A DNA stretch of 60,294 bases from positions 1 through 60,294 of the forward strand of contig NZ_BONX01000041.1 in NCBI RefSeq assembly GCF_016862935.1, read 5' to 3'. Shown one piece after another: positions 45,650-53,845 of this stretch. The notes under the pieces were generated by a model. The model did not search any database. It was not told where the DNA came from and was given only the letters and a program-made list of their open reading frames with translations. This stretch comes from Plantactinospora mayteni (GTDB taxonomy: Bacteria; Actinomycetota; Actinomycetes; Mycobacteriales; Micromonosporaceae). Both the position numbers and the translations under genes were made by a program. How positions within the stretch are numbered: position 1 is the first letter of the stretch; the number at the start of each line of letters is the position of its first letter.

Positions 45650-46024
45650 TCAGCGGGCCCAGGGCAGTTCCCGGGGCTCGGGGCTGTCCGGGACGGTGGC
45701 GGTGCCGCCGACCGGCATGCAGACCAGTGCCTCGGCGGGCTCGGCACCGGACCGGATCTGCCGGACCACCCCGGCGGGCAGGATCGCCGCCTGGCCCGCG
45801 CCGACCACCCGGGTCCGGCCGTCCACGGTGACGGCGAACGATCCGGCCAGCGGCATCCAGACCTGTTCCCGGTCGATCGCATGCACCGGTCCGGCGGCGT
45901 CGGGGGCCATCCGGACCCGCCAGGTGGCCAGCTCGGCGCTGCCCTGACTGGGTGCGGCGAGCCCGGACACCGCCCCGCTCGGGGTACGGGTCGTCCGGCT
46001 CTCGCTCTCGGTCACCACGATCAT
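45650..46024 (-). CDS. Cupin-fold protein
   Basis: About 124 aa from ATG 46024, with GAGGAG 6-11 nt upstream. Cupin landmarks: GPVHAIDREQVWMPLAG (motif 1; His/Glu/Gln), FAVTVDGRTRVVGAGQAAIL (middle strands) and motif 2 region VVRQIRSG. It may bind a metal and a small molecule. Divergent from the MarR gene, with a shared inverted repeat covering the promoters, so MarR probably represses it. Confidence 0.85.
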   Translation of the reverse strand: MIVVTESESRTTRTPSGAVSGLAAPSQGSAELATWRVRMAPDAAGPVHAIDREQVWMPLAGSFAVTVDGRTRVVGAGQAAILPAGVVRQIRSGAEPAEALVCMPVGGTATVPDSPEPRELPWAR

Positions 46025-46038
46025 GTCGTTCTCCTCCT

Positions 46039-46083
46039 GAGTCAAGTGACTTTACTTGTGCGGCGAGTAAAGCAACTTGACTC
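46039..46083. promoter_or_regulatory. MarR operator between cupin and marR genes
   Basis: An 18-bp imperfect inverted repeat: GAGTCAAGTGACTTTACT (46039-46056) and AGTAAAGCAACTTGACTC (46066-46083), 16 of 18 bp matching, 9-nt spacer. It overlaps both promoters, is AT-rich relative to the window, and is the probable binding site of the adjacent MarR protein. Confidence 0.8.
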
Positions 46084-46102
46084 AGGCGTGTCAAGATGGG
46101 CT

Positions 46103-46576
46103 GTGACCACAGACGACCCGCTGGCGCGTACCGAGCTGACCTTCCTGCTCGGGATGGGTTTCCAACTGGTACTCGCCGAGTTCGTCCGGCGGGTGGCCGA
46201 GGCCGGCTACCCGGACCTGCGGCCGGTGCACGGGCTGGCGTTCCAGGTGCTGCGCGGCGGCGGCACCACCGGTACCGAGTTGGCGGAGCGGCTCGGCGTG
46301 ACCAAGCAGGCCGCCGGGCAACTCGTCGACGACCTGGAGCGGCGCGGCTACGTACGCCGGGCGCCGCATCCGAGTGGCGGGCGGCGCCGGCTGGTCGTGC
46401 TGACCGAGCGGGCCATCGAACACCTCGCGGTCGCCGGCCGGGTGCTGCACGCCCTGGAGGCCGAACTGGCCGCCGGGATCGGCGCCGACGACCTGGCCGC
46501 GCTGCGTACCGAGCTGAGTCGGCTGGTCCGGCACCTGGCCGGCGACTCACCGCCGCCGCTGCGTCCCCTCTGGTAG
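46103..46576 (+). CDS. MarR-family transcriptional regulator
   Basis: About 157 aa from GTG 46103. The winged helix is clear: GTTGTELAERLGVTKQAAGQ (HTH), LVDDLERRGYVRRAPHPSGG (wing), then LVVLTERAIEHLA and a long C-terminal dimerisation helix. MarR proteins lose DNA binding on ligand contact. The divergent cupin gene and the palindromic site between them make an autoregulated pair. Confidence 0.9.
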   Translation: MTTDDPLARTELTFLLGMGFQLVLAEFVRRVAEAGYPDLRPVHGLAFQVLRGGGTTGTELAERLGVTKQAAGQLVDDLERRGYVRRAPHPSGGRRRLVVLTERAIEHLAVAGRVLHALEAELAAGIGADDLAALRTELSRLVRHLAGDSPPPLRPLW

Positions 46577-46621
46577 GCGAGCGTGGGCCCTGTTACGGGG
46601 CAACTTATTGCACTAACACCA

Positions 46622-46629
46622 TAGATAAT
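46622..46629 (+). promoter_or_regulatory. Possible -10 element of the gntR gene
   Basis: TAGATAAT lies 5 nt before ATG 46634 in an AT-rich stretch. A start this close implies a leaderless or near-leaderless message beginning at ATG 46634 or GTG 46643. Confidence 0.35.
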
Positions 46630-46633
46630 TAAG

Positions 46634-47044
46634 ATGTACGGCGTGCTGGAGTTCTATCTGGACCGTCACGCCGGAATTCCGACATACCTGCAACTGGTGC
46701 GACAGGTCGCCCACGCCCTCCGGGTCGGTACCCTGCATCCCGGTGACCGGCTGCCCACCGTGAAGGAGGCGTCGGCCCACCTCGCCATCAACCCGAACAC
46801 GGTGCTCAAGGCGTACCGGGAGTTGGAGCGCGGTGGGTTGGTCGAGGCGTACCCCGGACGAGGCACCTTCGTCCGCACCGGGGTCGCCGTGGCCGCGCTG
46901 CCCGACCACCCGGTGCTGCGCGACCAGCTCACCGCCTGGGTCGACCGGGCCCGCGCGGCCGGGCTGACCGCCGACGACGTGCTGGCCCTGGTCAACACGG
47001 AGGTACGCCGCGGCTATCCGGAACGGGCCGAGGGAGCGGCCTGA
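46634..47044 (+). CDS. GntR-family regulator, YtrA subfamily
   Basis: About 136 aa. GntR winged helix: GIPTYLQLVRQVAHALRVGT, LPTVKEASAHLAINPNTVLK, AYRELERGGLVEAYPGRGTFV. Only ~50 residues follow, as in the YtrA subfamily, where no effector-binding domain is present. ATG 46634 is used, but YtrA proteins normally start with (M)LEF.L, pointing to GTG 46643. YtrA genes often precede ABC transporter genes; here none follows, and the next genes are convergent. It lies ~3 kb after the ABC exporter. Confidence 0.88.
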   Translation: MYGVLEFYLDRHAGIPTYLQLVRQVAHALRVGTLHPGDRLPTVKEASAHLAINPNTVLKAYRELERGGLVEAYPGRGTFVRTGVAVAALPDHPVLRDQLTAWVDRARAAGLTADDVLALVNTEVRRGYPERAEGAA

Positions 47045-47159
47045 TCGTCCGAGCCACCCGCCGTGCCGCTGACCGGCACCGGATACCGACACCGCCGCGC
47101 ATCCGCCCTGCCCGACTGCCCGCTGTCGGTGCCCCCGGTCGTCCGCCGGCCGGGGCGGG

Positions 47160-47762
47160 TCAGTGCACCCGGACCGGGCTGGCGGCGTCGATCCGGGCGG
47201 TCACCTCCAGCCGGCGCGGCACCAGCCCGGAGGTGGTCCGGAACCGCTCGACCGCCGCCGCCACGTGATCCCGGACGGCGGTCAGCCCGGCCCGGGAGTT
47301 GAGCTGCAACTCGATCCAGAGTTCCGGCCGGGGCGCCGTGCCGGCCAGCGTGACCGAGGCCCGGCGGACCTGCGGATCCCGGGCGAGGTCGCGTTCGAGG
47401 CCGCGGACCAGCCGGGCACCCCGGATCCGGGTGGCGCCGGGCAGCGCCGGGCCGGCGGCAGCGGCCAGACCGGTGACGGACCGCAGGTCGAGGTCGCCCA
47501 GCACCGGGTACCGGCGGGCCCGGAGCACCCGGCCGAGCAGGTTCGATCCCAGCCAGGCGAAGAAGAACCCGAGTAGGCCGAGGATCACCAGGCCCCACGG
47601 GTCGAGGTCGCGCCAGGTGCGGAGCAGACCCGACCAGAGCAGTGGTGCCTTGTTGTCCACCCCGGCCAGGTGTCCGAGACTGGCGATCAGCCCGACCACG
47701 CCGATGGCGGTGAGCACGAGGCCGACCACCGTCCAGAGCAGCCGGATGGCCCTGTTCGTCAT
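47160..47762 (-). CDS. AmaP-like membrane anchor of the Asp23 system
   Basis: About 200 aa. Two N-terminal membrane segments (LLWTVVGLVLTAIGVVGLI, GLVILGLLGFFFAWLG) precede a soluble domain with a VRRASVTLAG..ELWIELQL motif typical of AmaP (alkaline-shock membrane anchor). In Firmicutes AmaP recruits Asp23 to the membrane. Last gene of the five-gene minus-strand operon starting at 49709. Confidence 0.82.
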   Translation of the reverse strand: MTNRAIRLLWTVVGLVLTAIGVVGLIASLGHLAGVDNKAPLLWSGLLRTWRDLDPWGLVILGLLGFFFAWLGSNLLGRVLRARRYPVLGDLDLRSVTGLAAAAGPALPGATRIRGARLVRGLERDLARDPQVRRASVTLAGTAPRPELWIELQLNSRAGLTAVRDHVAAAVERFRTTSGLVPRRLEVTARIDAASPVRVH

Positions 47763-47784
47763 GCCGGCTCCCCAGGTTGCCGCA

Positions 47785-48336
47785 TCAGCCCTCCACCCGG
47801 GGTACGTCGGCCCGTGGCCGGCTGCCCGACCGGACCATCTGCACGCCGACGTGGTCGTGTGGCGAGGCGCCGAGGCGTTCCAGTTCGCGCCGGATCGTGG
47901 ACTCCACCGCTTGGCCGACCGTGGCGTCGCCGACCGCCCGGATCCGGGTCCGCCAGCCGAGGCCCTCGCGTCGAACCCGGGCGCTCGCCGAATCGACTCC
48001 GGGTACCGCGTTCGCGGCCGTCGCCAGTTGCCGTTCCACCGACCGGCGTTGCAGGTGCCAGCCGTCGGCCAGCCGGGTGGGTAGCCGGTTGGGCTTCCAA
48101 CGGACCAACTGTCCCCACAGGATCAGCAGCCCGAGTACGCCGACCGCGACGATCCCGGCCCGCACCCAGGGATCCTCCAGCCGGGTACCGGTCAGCGTGC
48201 GGTACCAGGCCGCCCGGTCGACGACCACCGACTCACGGCCCAGCGCCACCGCGAAGACCTCCACGATCAGCAGCAGCCCGCCACCCAGCAGGGCGCAGCC
48301 GAGCAGCAGTGCGGCGAGCCGGTTGACCAGGCGCAT
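47785..48336 (-). CDS. DUF6286 membrane protein of the Asp23 operon
   Basis: About 183 aa. Two membrane segments near the N-terminus (LLLGCALLGGGLLLIVEVFA, VRAGIVAVGVLGLLILWGQ) followed by an extended soluble domain with LQRRSVERQLATAANAVPG and RREGLGWRTRIRAVG, the DUF6286 pattern. The role is unknown but it always accompanies Asp23-family genes in actinobacteria. ATG 48336 sits inside a 40-bp duplication. Confidence 0.78.
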   Translation of the reverse strand: MRLVNRLAALLLGCALLGGGLLLIVEVFAVALGRESVVVDRAAWYRTLTGTRLEDPWVRAGIVAVGVLGLLILWGQLVRWKPNRLPTRLADGWHLQRRSVERQLATAANAVPGVDSASARVRREGLGWRTRIRAVGDATVGQAVESTIRRELERLGASPHDHVGVQMVRSGSRPRADVPRVEG

Positions 48337-48400
48337 CTCAGCTCCCGTCCACCGCGCCGACGGTGATCAGGCGCATCTCAGCTCCTGTCCGCCGGACCGA
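48321..48400. repeat. 40-bp tandem duplication at a stop/start junction
   Basis: 48321-48360 and 48361-48400 are similar along their length, with 10 central bases GCGCATCTCA identical. Each copy contains a minus-strand TGAGATG junction. The outer copy supplies the stop of the 48378 gene, and the inner copy the start of the DUF6286 gene. Between them lies a 12-codon frame (MRLITVGAVDGS). Confidence 0.85.
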
Positions 48401-48956
48401 TCGGGAGCGGCAGGTCGATGTCGTCGACGACCACCTCCACCGAGGGTCGCTGACCGAAGCCGGCCAGTACGCCACGGACGGCCAGCTGGATCTGCTCGGC
48501 CAGCGGGGCGATCGGTACCGGGCCGACCGCGACGTGCACCTCGACCGGCTCCCCGAGCCGGATGCCGACGACCTTGCCGCCGGGAAACAGGGTGGCCACC
48601 TCCACGCCGGTGCCGGCGGTCAGCCCGACCACGCCGGGAACCGCGAGTACGGCGTCCCGGATCTCCCCGGCGACGGTGGCCCGATCGGCGGCCGGGGCCT
48701 GCTCGACGACCGTGTCCGGGGCCTTCTCGGTGACCGTGACCGGAGCGGTCTCCGGAGCCTTCTCGCCAACTGTGTCCGGGGCCGGGTCGGCGGTGGTCGG
48801 GCGGCTCTCCGGAGCGGCTGTCCCGGTGTGTGAACTGCCGTCCGCCGTCGCCGGGTTGGTCCGCGGCGAGGTGCGGCGGTTCCGGGTGTCCCGGCTGTTC
48901 GGCGCGCGGCCGGGCTCCGCGGTGATCCGGCCGCCCTTCGCCGCCCGGCTGCTCAT
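48378..48956 (-). CDS. Asp23-like protein of the envelope-stress operon
   Basis: About 192 aa. An N-terminal ~85 residues of Thr/Pro/Ala/Glu-rich low complexity (PDTVGEKAPETAPVTVTEKA) precede a domain (about 95-190) with VAGEIRDAVLAVPGVVGLTA, VVGIRLGEPVEVHVAVG and LAEQIQLAVRGVLAG, the alternating pattern of the Asp23/Gls24 fold. ATG overlaps the asp23 stop. Exact family name unsure. Confidence 0.7.
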   Translation of the reverse strand: MSSRAAKGGRITAEPGRAPNSRDTRNRRTSPRTNPATADGSSHTGTAAPESRPTTADPAPDTVGEKAPETAPVTVTEKAPDTVVEQAPAADRATVAGEIRDAVLAVPGVVGLTAGTGVEVATLFPGGKVVGIRLGEPVEVHVAVGPVPIAPLAEQIQLAVRGVLAGFGQRPSVEVVVDDIDLPLPIGPADRS

Positions 48957-49447
48957 CGCGCCCGCTGCTGACGGTCGTCGCCGTCCTGGTCGCCCTCGAC
49001 GAACACGTCGTCGACGTTGATGTTCACCTCGACGACCTTGAGGCCGGTCATCGCCTGTACCCGGTCGACGACGTTGCGGCGTACCGCTTCGGAGACGTCG
49101 ACGATGCTCTGGCCGTAGAAGGTGACGATGTCCAGGTCGATCGCTGCCTCGTGCTCGCCGACCTCGACCGAGACGCCCTGCCGGATGGTCTCGGTGCCGC
49201 CGGGGACGAGACCGCGGAGCTGTCCGACCCGCCGGGCCAGACCGGCACCCATCGAGTGCACACCCGGGATCTCCCGGGCCGCGAATCCGGAGATCTTGGC
49301 GACCACGCCCTCCGCGATGCGGGTCTTGCCGGACTTGGTGGTCAACTCGGCCCGGGCCGGTCCGCCGCCGTCCGGCGTGGTCATCGGGCCCGGCGTACCC
49401 GTCTGCTGCCGGGTGTCGTTCCTGGTGGCGGTACCGCTGTCAGCCAT
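48953..49447 (-). CDS. Asp23/Gls24-family envelope stress protein
   Basis: About 164 aa. After a disordered ~35-residue N-terminus come the family signatures: GKTRIAEGVVAKISGFAARE, IPGVHSMG, VSVEVGEHEAAIDLDIVTFY, GQSIVDVSEAVRRNVVDRVQ, and GLKVVEVNINVDDVFVEG. Asp23/Gls24 proteins gather at the membrane on alkaline or cell-envelope stress, anchored by AmaP and DUF2273-type proteins, both encoded in this operon. Stop overlaps the next gene start by 4 nt. Confidence 0.93.
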   Translation of the reverse strand: MADSGTATRNDTRQQTGTPGPMTTPDGGGPARAELTTKSGKTRIAEGVVAKISGFAAREIPGVHSMGAGLARRVGQLRGLVPGGTETIRQGVSVEVGEHEAAIDLDIVTFYGQSIVDVSEAVRRNVVDRVQAMTGLKVVEVNINVDDVFVEGDQDGDDRQQRAR

Positions 49448-49520
49448 CGCCTGTCCTCATCTCCTGCCGATGCTCGGTGGATCCGGTGCCGGTCGCCCGG
49501 TGCCCGGTGACCGGTACCGC

Positions 49521-49709
49521 TCAGCGCCGTCGGGACGCGGTCGCCCGGTCGGCCAGGCCGGCGACGTTGAGATCACCGTCGATCACCCGTACGGCGAGCC
49601 ACCCGACCAGGCCGGCGAGCACGGCACCCGCCGCCGCTCCGAAGCCGGCGACGGCCCAGACCGCCGCGATGAGGAAACCGGCGACAAAACCGAACTGTTG
49701 GCGTGACAC
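49521..49709 (-). CDS. Small DUF2273-like membrane protein
   Basis: 62 aa. Nearly all hydrophobic: FVAGFLIAAVWAVAGFGAAA and GAVLAGLVGWLAVRVIDGD form two membrane segments. GTG 49709 with GGGGAGGAA upstream. DUF2273 proteins are found beside Asp23 and AmaP and likely contribute to the membrane anchor. First gene of the operon. Confidence 0.78.
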   Translation of the reverse strand: MSRQQFGFVAGFLIAAVWAVAGFGAAAGAVLAGLVGWLAVRVIDGDLNVAGLADRATASRRR

Positions 49710-49846
49710 GGGTTCCTCCCCGACTGGGCGCGGCAGATCGGCAGTGGCTTACACCCTGGGGGAGAAGTCGAACCCTCACCGAGCGGGCAAGATGTGTGAT
49801 CTGAGTCACTCTCCGGCTCGTGATCATGGCCGCTCGGCTCGACCGG

Positions 49847-49861
49847 TAACGTGGCCGGGTG
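49847..49861 (+). promoter_or_regulatory. Leaderless promoter of MBL hydrolase
   Basis: A TAACGT -10-like box (49847-49852) ends 6 nt before GTG 49859, and no ribosome site is seen. The message probably begins at the start codon. Confidence 0.4.
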
Positions 49862-50455
49862 CGGCTCACCAAGTACACCCACGCCTGCGTACGGCTCGAA
49901 CACGAGGGCAGCGTCCTGGTCGTCGACCCCGGTGTCTGGAGCGAGCCGGCCGCGCTGCGCGGTGCCGACGCGGTCCTGGTCACGCACGAGCACATCGACC
50001 ACGTCGACGTACTGCGGCTGGCCGGCCTCGGCGTCCCGGTCTACGCCCCGGCCGGGGCGGACATCCCCGACCTCGACGTGCACCCCGTCGCGCCGGGGGA
50101 GGAGTTCACCGCCGCCGGCCTCCGGGTACGCGCCCTCGGCGGCCGGCACGCCACCATCTATGGCGGCCAGCCGGACTGCCCGAACCTCGGGTACCTCGTC
50201 GAGGGGCGGGTCTACCATCCCGGCGACTCGGTGTACCGGCCGGACGTGCCGGTGCAGACGCTGCTGGTGCCGGTACAGGGGTCGTGGCTGAAGACCGCCG
50301 AGGCGATCGACTTCGTCCGGGCCGTCGCACCCGAGCGGGCGTACGGGATCCACGACGCGCAGGTCAACGACCGCGGGCTGCGGAGCGTGCACGGGTGGCT
50401 CGCCGAGGAGAGCGGCGGCTGCTACCGCTGGCTCACCCCGGGCGAGACGGCCTGA
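49859..50455 (+). CDS. Metallo-beta-lactamase-fold hydrolase (UlaG-like)
   Basis: About 198 aa. MBL zinc-site motifs: HACVRLEHEGSVLVVDPG, THEHIDH (the HxHxDH motif), and later HPGDSVYRPDVPVQTLLVPV. It resembles the short UlaG/YcbL-type soluble hydrolases. The substrate is unknown. It probably lacks a leader. It converges with the MFS exporter gene. Confidence 0.88.
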   Translation: MRLTKYTHACVRLEHEGSVLVVDPGVWSEPAALRGADAVLVTHEHIDHVDVLRLAGLGVPVYAPAGADIPDLDVHPVAPGEEFTAAGLRVRALGGRHATIYGGQPDCPNLGYLVEGRVYHPGDSVYRPDVPVQTLLVPVQGSWLKTAEAIDFVRAVAPERAYGIHDAQVNDRGLRSVHGWLAEESGGCYRWLTPGETA

Positions 50456-50482
50456 CCGACCACCACGCCAGAGAGACGCTCG

Positions 50483-52072
50483 TCAACCGGTGCGGCCGGA
50501 GCCGGCCGGAGTACCGGGCCGCTCGGTCCGGCTGTCCACGATCGCCGCGACCAGCGCGACCAGTACGAACCCGATGGTGGCCAGCAGGGCGTCCCGGAAC
50601 GCCCGGGACCAGCCGTCGTGCGTGGCGGCCAGGGTACTGAAGAAGATCGCGCCGACTCCGGCGATGCCGGCGGCGGCGCCGATCCGCTGGCCGGTCTGCA
50701 ACATCCCGGCCGCGCTACCGGCCTGGGCGACCGGCACCTCGGAGAGCGTGAGGTTCTGGTTGGGGGTGATCACCAGCCCGCTGCCGAGCCCGGCGACCAG
50801 CAGCGGCAGGGCGGTGGCGAACGGCGCGCCGTGCCCGGGCACGAAGTGCAGGGCCACGATCACCCCGCCGAGCCCGACCGCGACGGCGGCCAGGCCGATC
50901 GCGACCAGTGGCCGGCCGAACCGGTTGACGATCCGGCCGCCGATCGCCGCGGTGACCGCCGAGCCGAGCGCGAACGGCGTGATCGCCACGCCGGCCTCCA
51001 GGGCGGTGTAGCGCAGGCCGGCCTGGAGATAGAGGGTGAAGAGGAAGAAGACCGCGACGAAGCCGCCGAAGTAGAGCAGCCCGATCAGGGTGCCGAGCGA
51101 GTACGACCGGAGCCGGAACAGGGCCAGGTCGAACAGTGGCTCCCGGCGGCGCCGGTAGCGCAGTTCCCAGCCCACGAAGCCGAGCAGCACCAGCAGCCCG
51201 GCCGGGATCAGCAGCCACTTCAGCGGCCCGTGCCACTGCTGTTGTTGCACCAGCGGCAGCAGCAGCAGAACGACACCGAGCCCCAGCAGCAGTACGCCGA
51301 CCGGGTCGAGACCGTCCCGTCCGGCCCGCCGTCCGGCAGCGGTCGGCAGCAACCGCCAGGCGAAGAGGATCGTCACGATGCCGACCGGTACGTTGACGAA
51401 GAAGACCAACCGCCAGCCGAGGTGCTGTCCGCCGAGTTCGATCAGGGCGCCGCCGAGCAGCGGGCCGACCCCGGTGGAGATGCCGATGGTGGCGCCGAGC
51501 AGCCCGAACGGGCGTCCCCGGGCCGGCCCTCGGTAGAGCTGCTGGATCAGCCCGATCACCTGCGGGTTCACCAGTCCGGCCGCCGCGCCCTGCAACAGTC
51601 GGGCGCCGATCAGCCAGGCCGGCGACTCGGCCAGCCCGGCCGCCGCACTGGTCAGGGTGAACAGGGCGAGACCGAGGATGAAGACGTTACGGCGGCCCCG
51701 CGCGTCGCCGAACCGGCCGGCGGGTACCAGCATCAGGCCGAAGGTCAGCGCGTAGCCGGAGAGGATCCACTGGAGATCGCTCGGGGTGGCGTGGATGGCC
51801 TGGTCGATCGAGGGGATCGCGACGTTCACGATGCTCACGTCCAGCAGCGTCATGAACGCGGCGACCAGCCCGATGGTGAGCGCCTGCCTGCGCCGCCGGG
51901 CGGCGGTCCGCTCGTCCAGCCCGGCCAGTGGATCCGGTTCCGGTTCCGCCGGCCCGCCCCGGTCACCCGGTCTGCCCTGACCACCTGGTCTGCCCTGACC
52001 GCCCGACCCGCCCCGGTCACCCGGTCCGGGCTGGGCGCCGCGATCCGGTGGATTGCGTTCTGCCGCGCTCAA
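50483..52072 (-). CDS. DHA2-family MFS drug:H+ antiporter (EmrB/QacA type)
   Basis: About 529 aa. Fourteen membrane segments are expected from the hydrophobic pattern. The DHA2 motifs are LLDVSIVNVAIPSIDQ (motif D1), GRFGDARGRRNVFILG (motif A) and GPLLGGALIELGGQHLGWRL (motif C). It should export drugs or toxic organic ions. The start is TTG 52072 with GAGG 5 nt upstream; the frame is open to 52156. A Gly/Gln/Arg repeat (GGQGRPGGQGRPGDRGG) fills the N-terminal tail. Confidence 0.9.
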   Translation of the reverse strand: MSAAERNPPDRGAQPGPGDRGGSGGQGRPGGQGRPGDRGGPAEPEPDPLAGLDERTAARRRRQALTIGLVAAFMTLLDVSIVNVAIPSIDQAIHATPSDLQWILSGYALTFGLMLVPAGRFGDARGRRNVFILGLALFTLTSAAAGLAESPAWLIGARLLQGAAAGLVNPQVIGLIQQLYRGPARGRPFGLLGATIGISTGVGPLLGGALIELGGQHLGWRLVFFVNVPVGIVTILFAWRLLPTAAGRRAGRDGLDPVGVLLLGLGVVLLLLPLVQQQQWHGPLKWLLIPAGLLVLLGFVGWELRYRRRREPLFDLALFRLRSYSLGTLIGLLYFGGFVAVFFLFTLYLQAGLRYTALEAGVAITPFALGSAVTAAIGGRIVNRFGRPLVAIGLAAVAVGLGGVIVALHFVPGHGAPFATALPLLVAGLGSGLVITPNQNLTLSEVPVAQAGSAAGMLQTGQRIGAAAGIAGVGAIFFSTLAATHDGWSRAFRDALLATIGFVLVALVAAIVDSRTERPGTPAGSGRTG

Positions 52073-52310
52073 TCGGGCCTCACTGACTGAACCTCTCCAC
52101 CTGGACCGCGACCGCGCGCACGCACCGCGTCCGGCCCTGCGGGCGTTGGACGGCAAGGGGAGGTTGAAAGGTTCACTGTGCCGCGTCCGAGTCGTGGGCC
52201 GCGAACGGTGACCGCCGGGGACAGACTATCGCAAATAGCCCGGAGGCCCGGTCAGCGACGTGCCGGGCGGCTCGTCCCCGGCCGGTCGGCGCGGCCGGTC
52301 GGCGGCGGAA

Positions 52311-52547
52311 TCAGGCGAGCTGCTGGGAGCACCAGCGCGGACCGAAGTCCAGACCCTCCATCGGGGAGTCCTCACGGTGCAGCAGGTTCTTCTCGCCGAG
52401 CACGTGCAGCGGCGTCGTCAACTGGTCCGGCGGCAGGCCGACCTCCTCCGCGATGGCCTCCGGAAACGGCACCTGCCCCCGGGCCTCGAGGGTGGTGACC
52501 GCCTGGTACACCCGCTGTTCGATGTCGGTGAGATGTAGCTGTTGCAT
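52311..52547 (-). CDS. Small winged-helix-like protein
   Basis: 78 aa from ATG 52547, with GAGGAGGTC upstream. The sequence LTDIEQRVYQAVTTLEARGQ, FPEAIAEEVGLPPDQLTTPL and GEKNLLHRED has the helix-turn-helix-wing pattern of small MarR/ArsR-like domains. No ligand-binding part. Function unknown. Confidence 0.75.
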   Translation of the reverse strand: MQQLHLTDIEQRVYQAVTTLEARGQVPFPEAIAEEVGLPPDQLTTPLHVLGEKNLLHREDSPMEGLDFGPRWCSQQLA

Positions 52548-52689
52548 GGTGACCTCCTCGCCCACGCACAGTGCGCGGGCAGTTCGCGAGGCCGCGATTA
52601 CCCACGGAGACGGCGTTGATGCACCGGGTACCGGATCCGGTGCCGATCGTCGGCCGGCGCCCGTTCCCGGAGCCGGCCGGCCGGTAACC

Positions 52690-52705
52690 TAGGCTGCTAC
52701 CCGTG
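52690..52705 (+). promoter_or_regulatory. Leaderless promoter of the flavoprotein gene
   Basis: TAGGCT (52690-52695) ends 7 nt before GTG 52703, with no ribosome site between, as in leaderless actinobacterial genes. Confidence 0.4.
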
Positions 52706-53815
52706 ATCTGGGACGTGGCCGTGATCGGGGCCGGACCGGCCGGGCTCTCCGCCGCGTTCGCCGCCGCCCGGGCCGGAGCGCGGACGGTGGTGCTGGAGAA
52801 GTCCGCGCATCCGCGCTACAAGACCTGCGGCGGTGGGCTGATCGGCACCTCGCTGGCGGTCGCCGCCGCGCGGATCGACGTCCCCGCCGACGACCAGGTG
52901 GACCGGGTGACGTTCACCGCCGATGGCCGGCGGGAGTTCACCCGCCGGCACCGGTCGGGGCACCTGCTCACGATGGTGCGGCGGGAGGAGTTCGACGACC
53001 GGCTCCGGGTCGCCGCGGTCGGCGCGGGCGCCGAACTCCGGCAGCGGGTCGCGGTGCGCGGGGTCGAGCAGGACCCGGACGGGGTACGCGTCCGGCTCGC
53101 CGACGGCACCGAACTGCGCGCCCGGGTGGCGGTCGGTGCCGACGGCTCGGCCGGGGTGACGGCCCGTCAGGTGGGGGTGGAATACGCACAGGTCGACCTC
53201 GGGCTGGAACTGGAGATCCCGATCCCGGCCCCGCTCCAGCAGCGCTGGCGCGGCCGGTTGCTGCTGGACTGGGGTCCGCTGCCCGGGTCGTACGCCTGGG
53301 TCTTCCCAAAGGGTGACCGGCTCACCGTCGGGGTGATCGCCGCGCGGGGCGAGGGGGAGCGGACCCGGCGTTACCTGCGGCGGTTCCTCGAGCGGCTGGG
53401 CCTGTCCGGCCTGGAACCGGCGCACGACTCGGGGCATCTGACCCGGTGCCGCGCCGACGACTCCCCGCTGCGCCGGGGCCGGGTACTCGTCGCCGGGGAC
53501 GCGGCCGGCCTGCTGGAGCCGTGGACCCGGGAGGGGATCAGCTTCGCGCTGCGCTCCGGCACGCTCGCCGGCGCGGCGGCGGCCGACGGCGACCTCGACG
53601 GCTACGTCCGGGCGGTGCACGACCAGCTCGTCCCACCGATGCGCGCCGGGCAGCACATTCTCGCCGCCTTCTCCCGACACCCCGGCATCTTCCACACCGC
53701 CCTGGCCACACCGCCCGGCTGGCGCATGTTCACCGCCTTCTGCCGGGGCGAGACCACCTTCGACCGCACCCTGGAGCGCCGCCGGGTACGCGCGGCGCTG
53801 GCTGTGCTCCGCTGA
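52703..53815 (+). CDS. Geranylgeranyl-reductase-like FAD oxidoreductase
   Basis: About 370 aa. FAD-binding Rossmann motif DVAVIGAGPAGLSAAFAAAR at the N-terminus, KSAHPRYKTCGGGL (the reductase PxxKxCGG motif), later AWVFPKGDRLTVGV and GRVLVAGDAAGLLEPWTREG (second FAD/substrate motif). These enzymes saturate isoprenoid chains of lipids or menaquinone. The GTG start and a -10 box 7 nt away suggest a leaderless message. Convergent with copA. Confidence 0.88.
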   Translation: MIWDVAVIGAGPAGLSAAFAAARAGARTVVLEKSAHPRYKTCGGGLIGTSLAVAAARIDVPADDQVDRVTFTADGRREFTRRHRSGHLLTMVRREEFDDRLRVAAVGAGAELRQRVAVRGVEQDPDGVRVRLADGTELRARVAVGADGSAGVTARQVGVEYAQVDLGLELEIPIPAPLQQRWRGRLLLDWGPLPGSYAWVFPKGDRLTVGVIAARGEGERTRRYLRRFLERLGLSGLEPAHDSGHLTRCRADDSPLRRGRVLVAGDAAGLLEPWTREGISFALRSGTLAGAAAADGDLDGYVRAVHDQLVPPMRAGQHILAAFSRHPGIFHTALATPPGWRMFTAFCRGETTFDRTLERRRVRAALAVLR

Positions 53816-53845
53816 CCGCCCCGGCGGCGCCCCAGGTCCGTGGCG

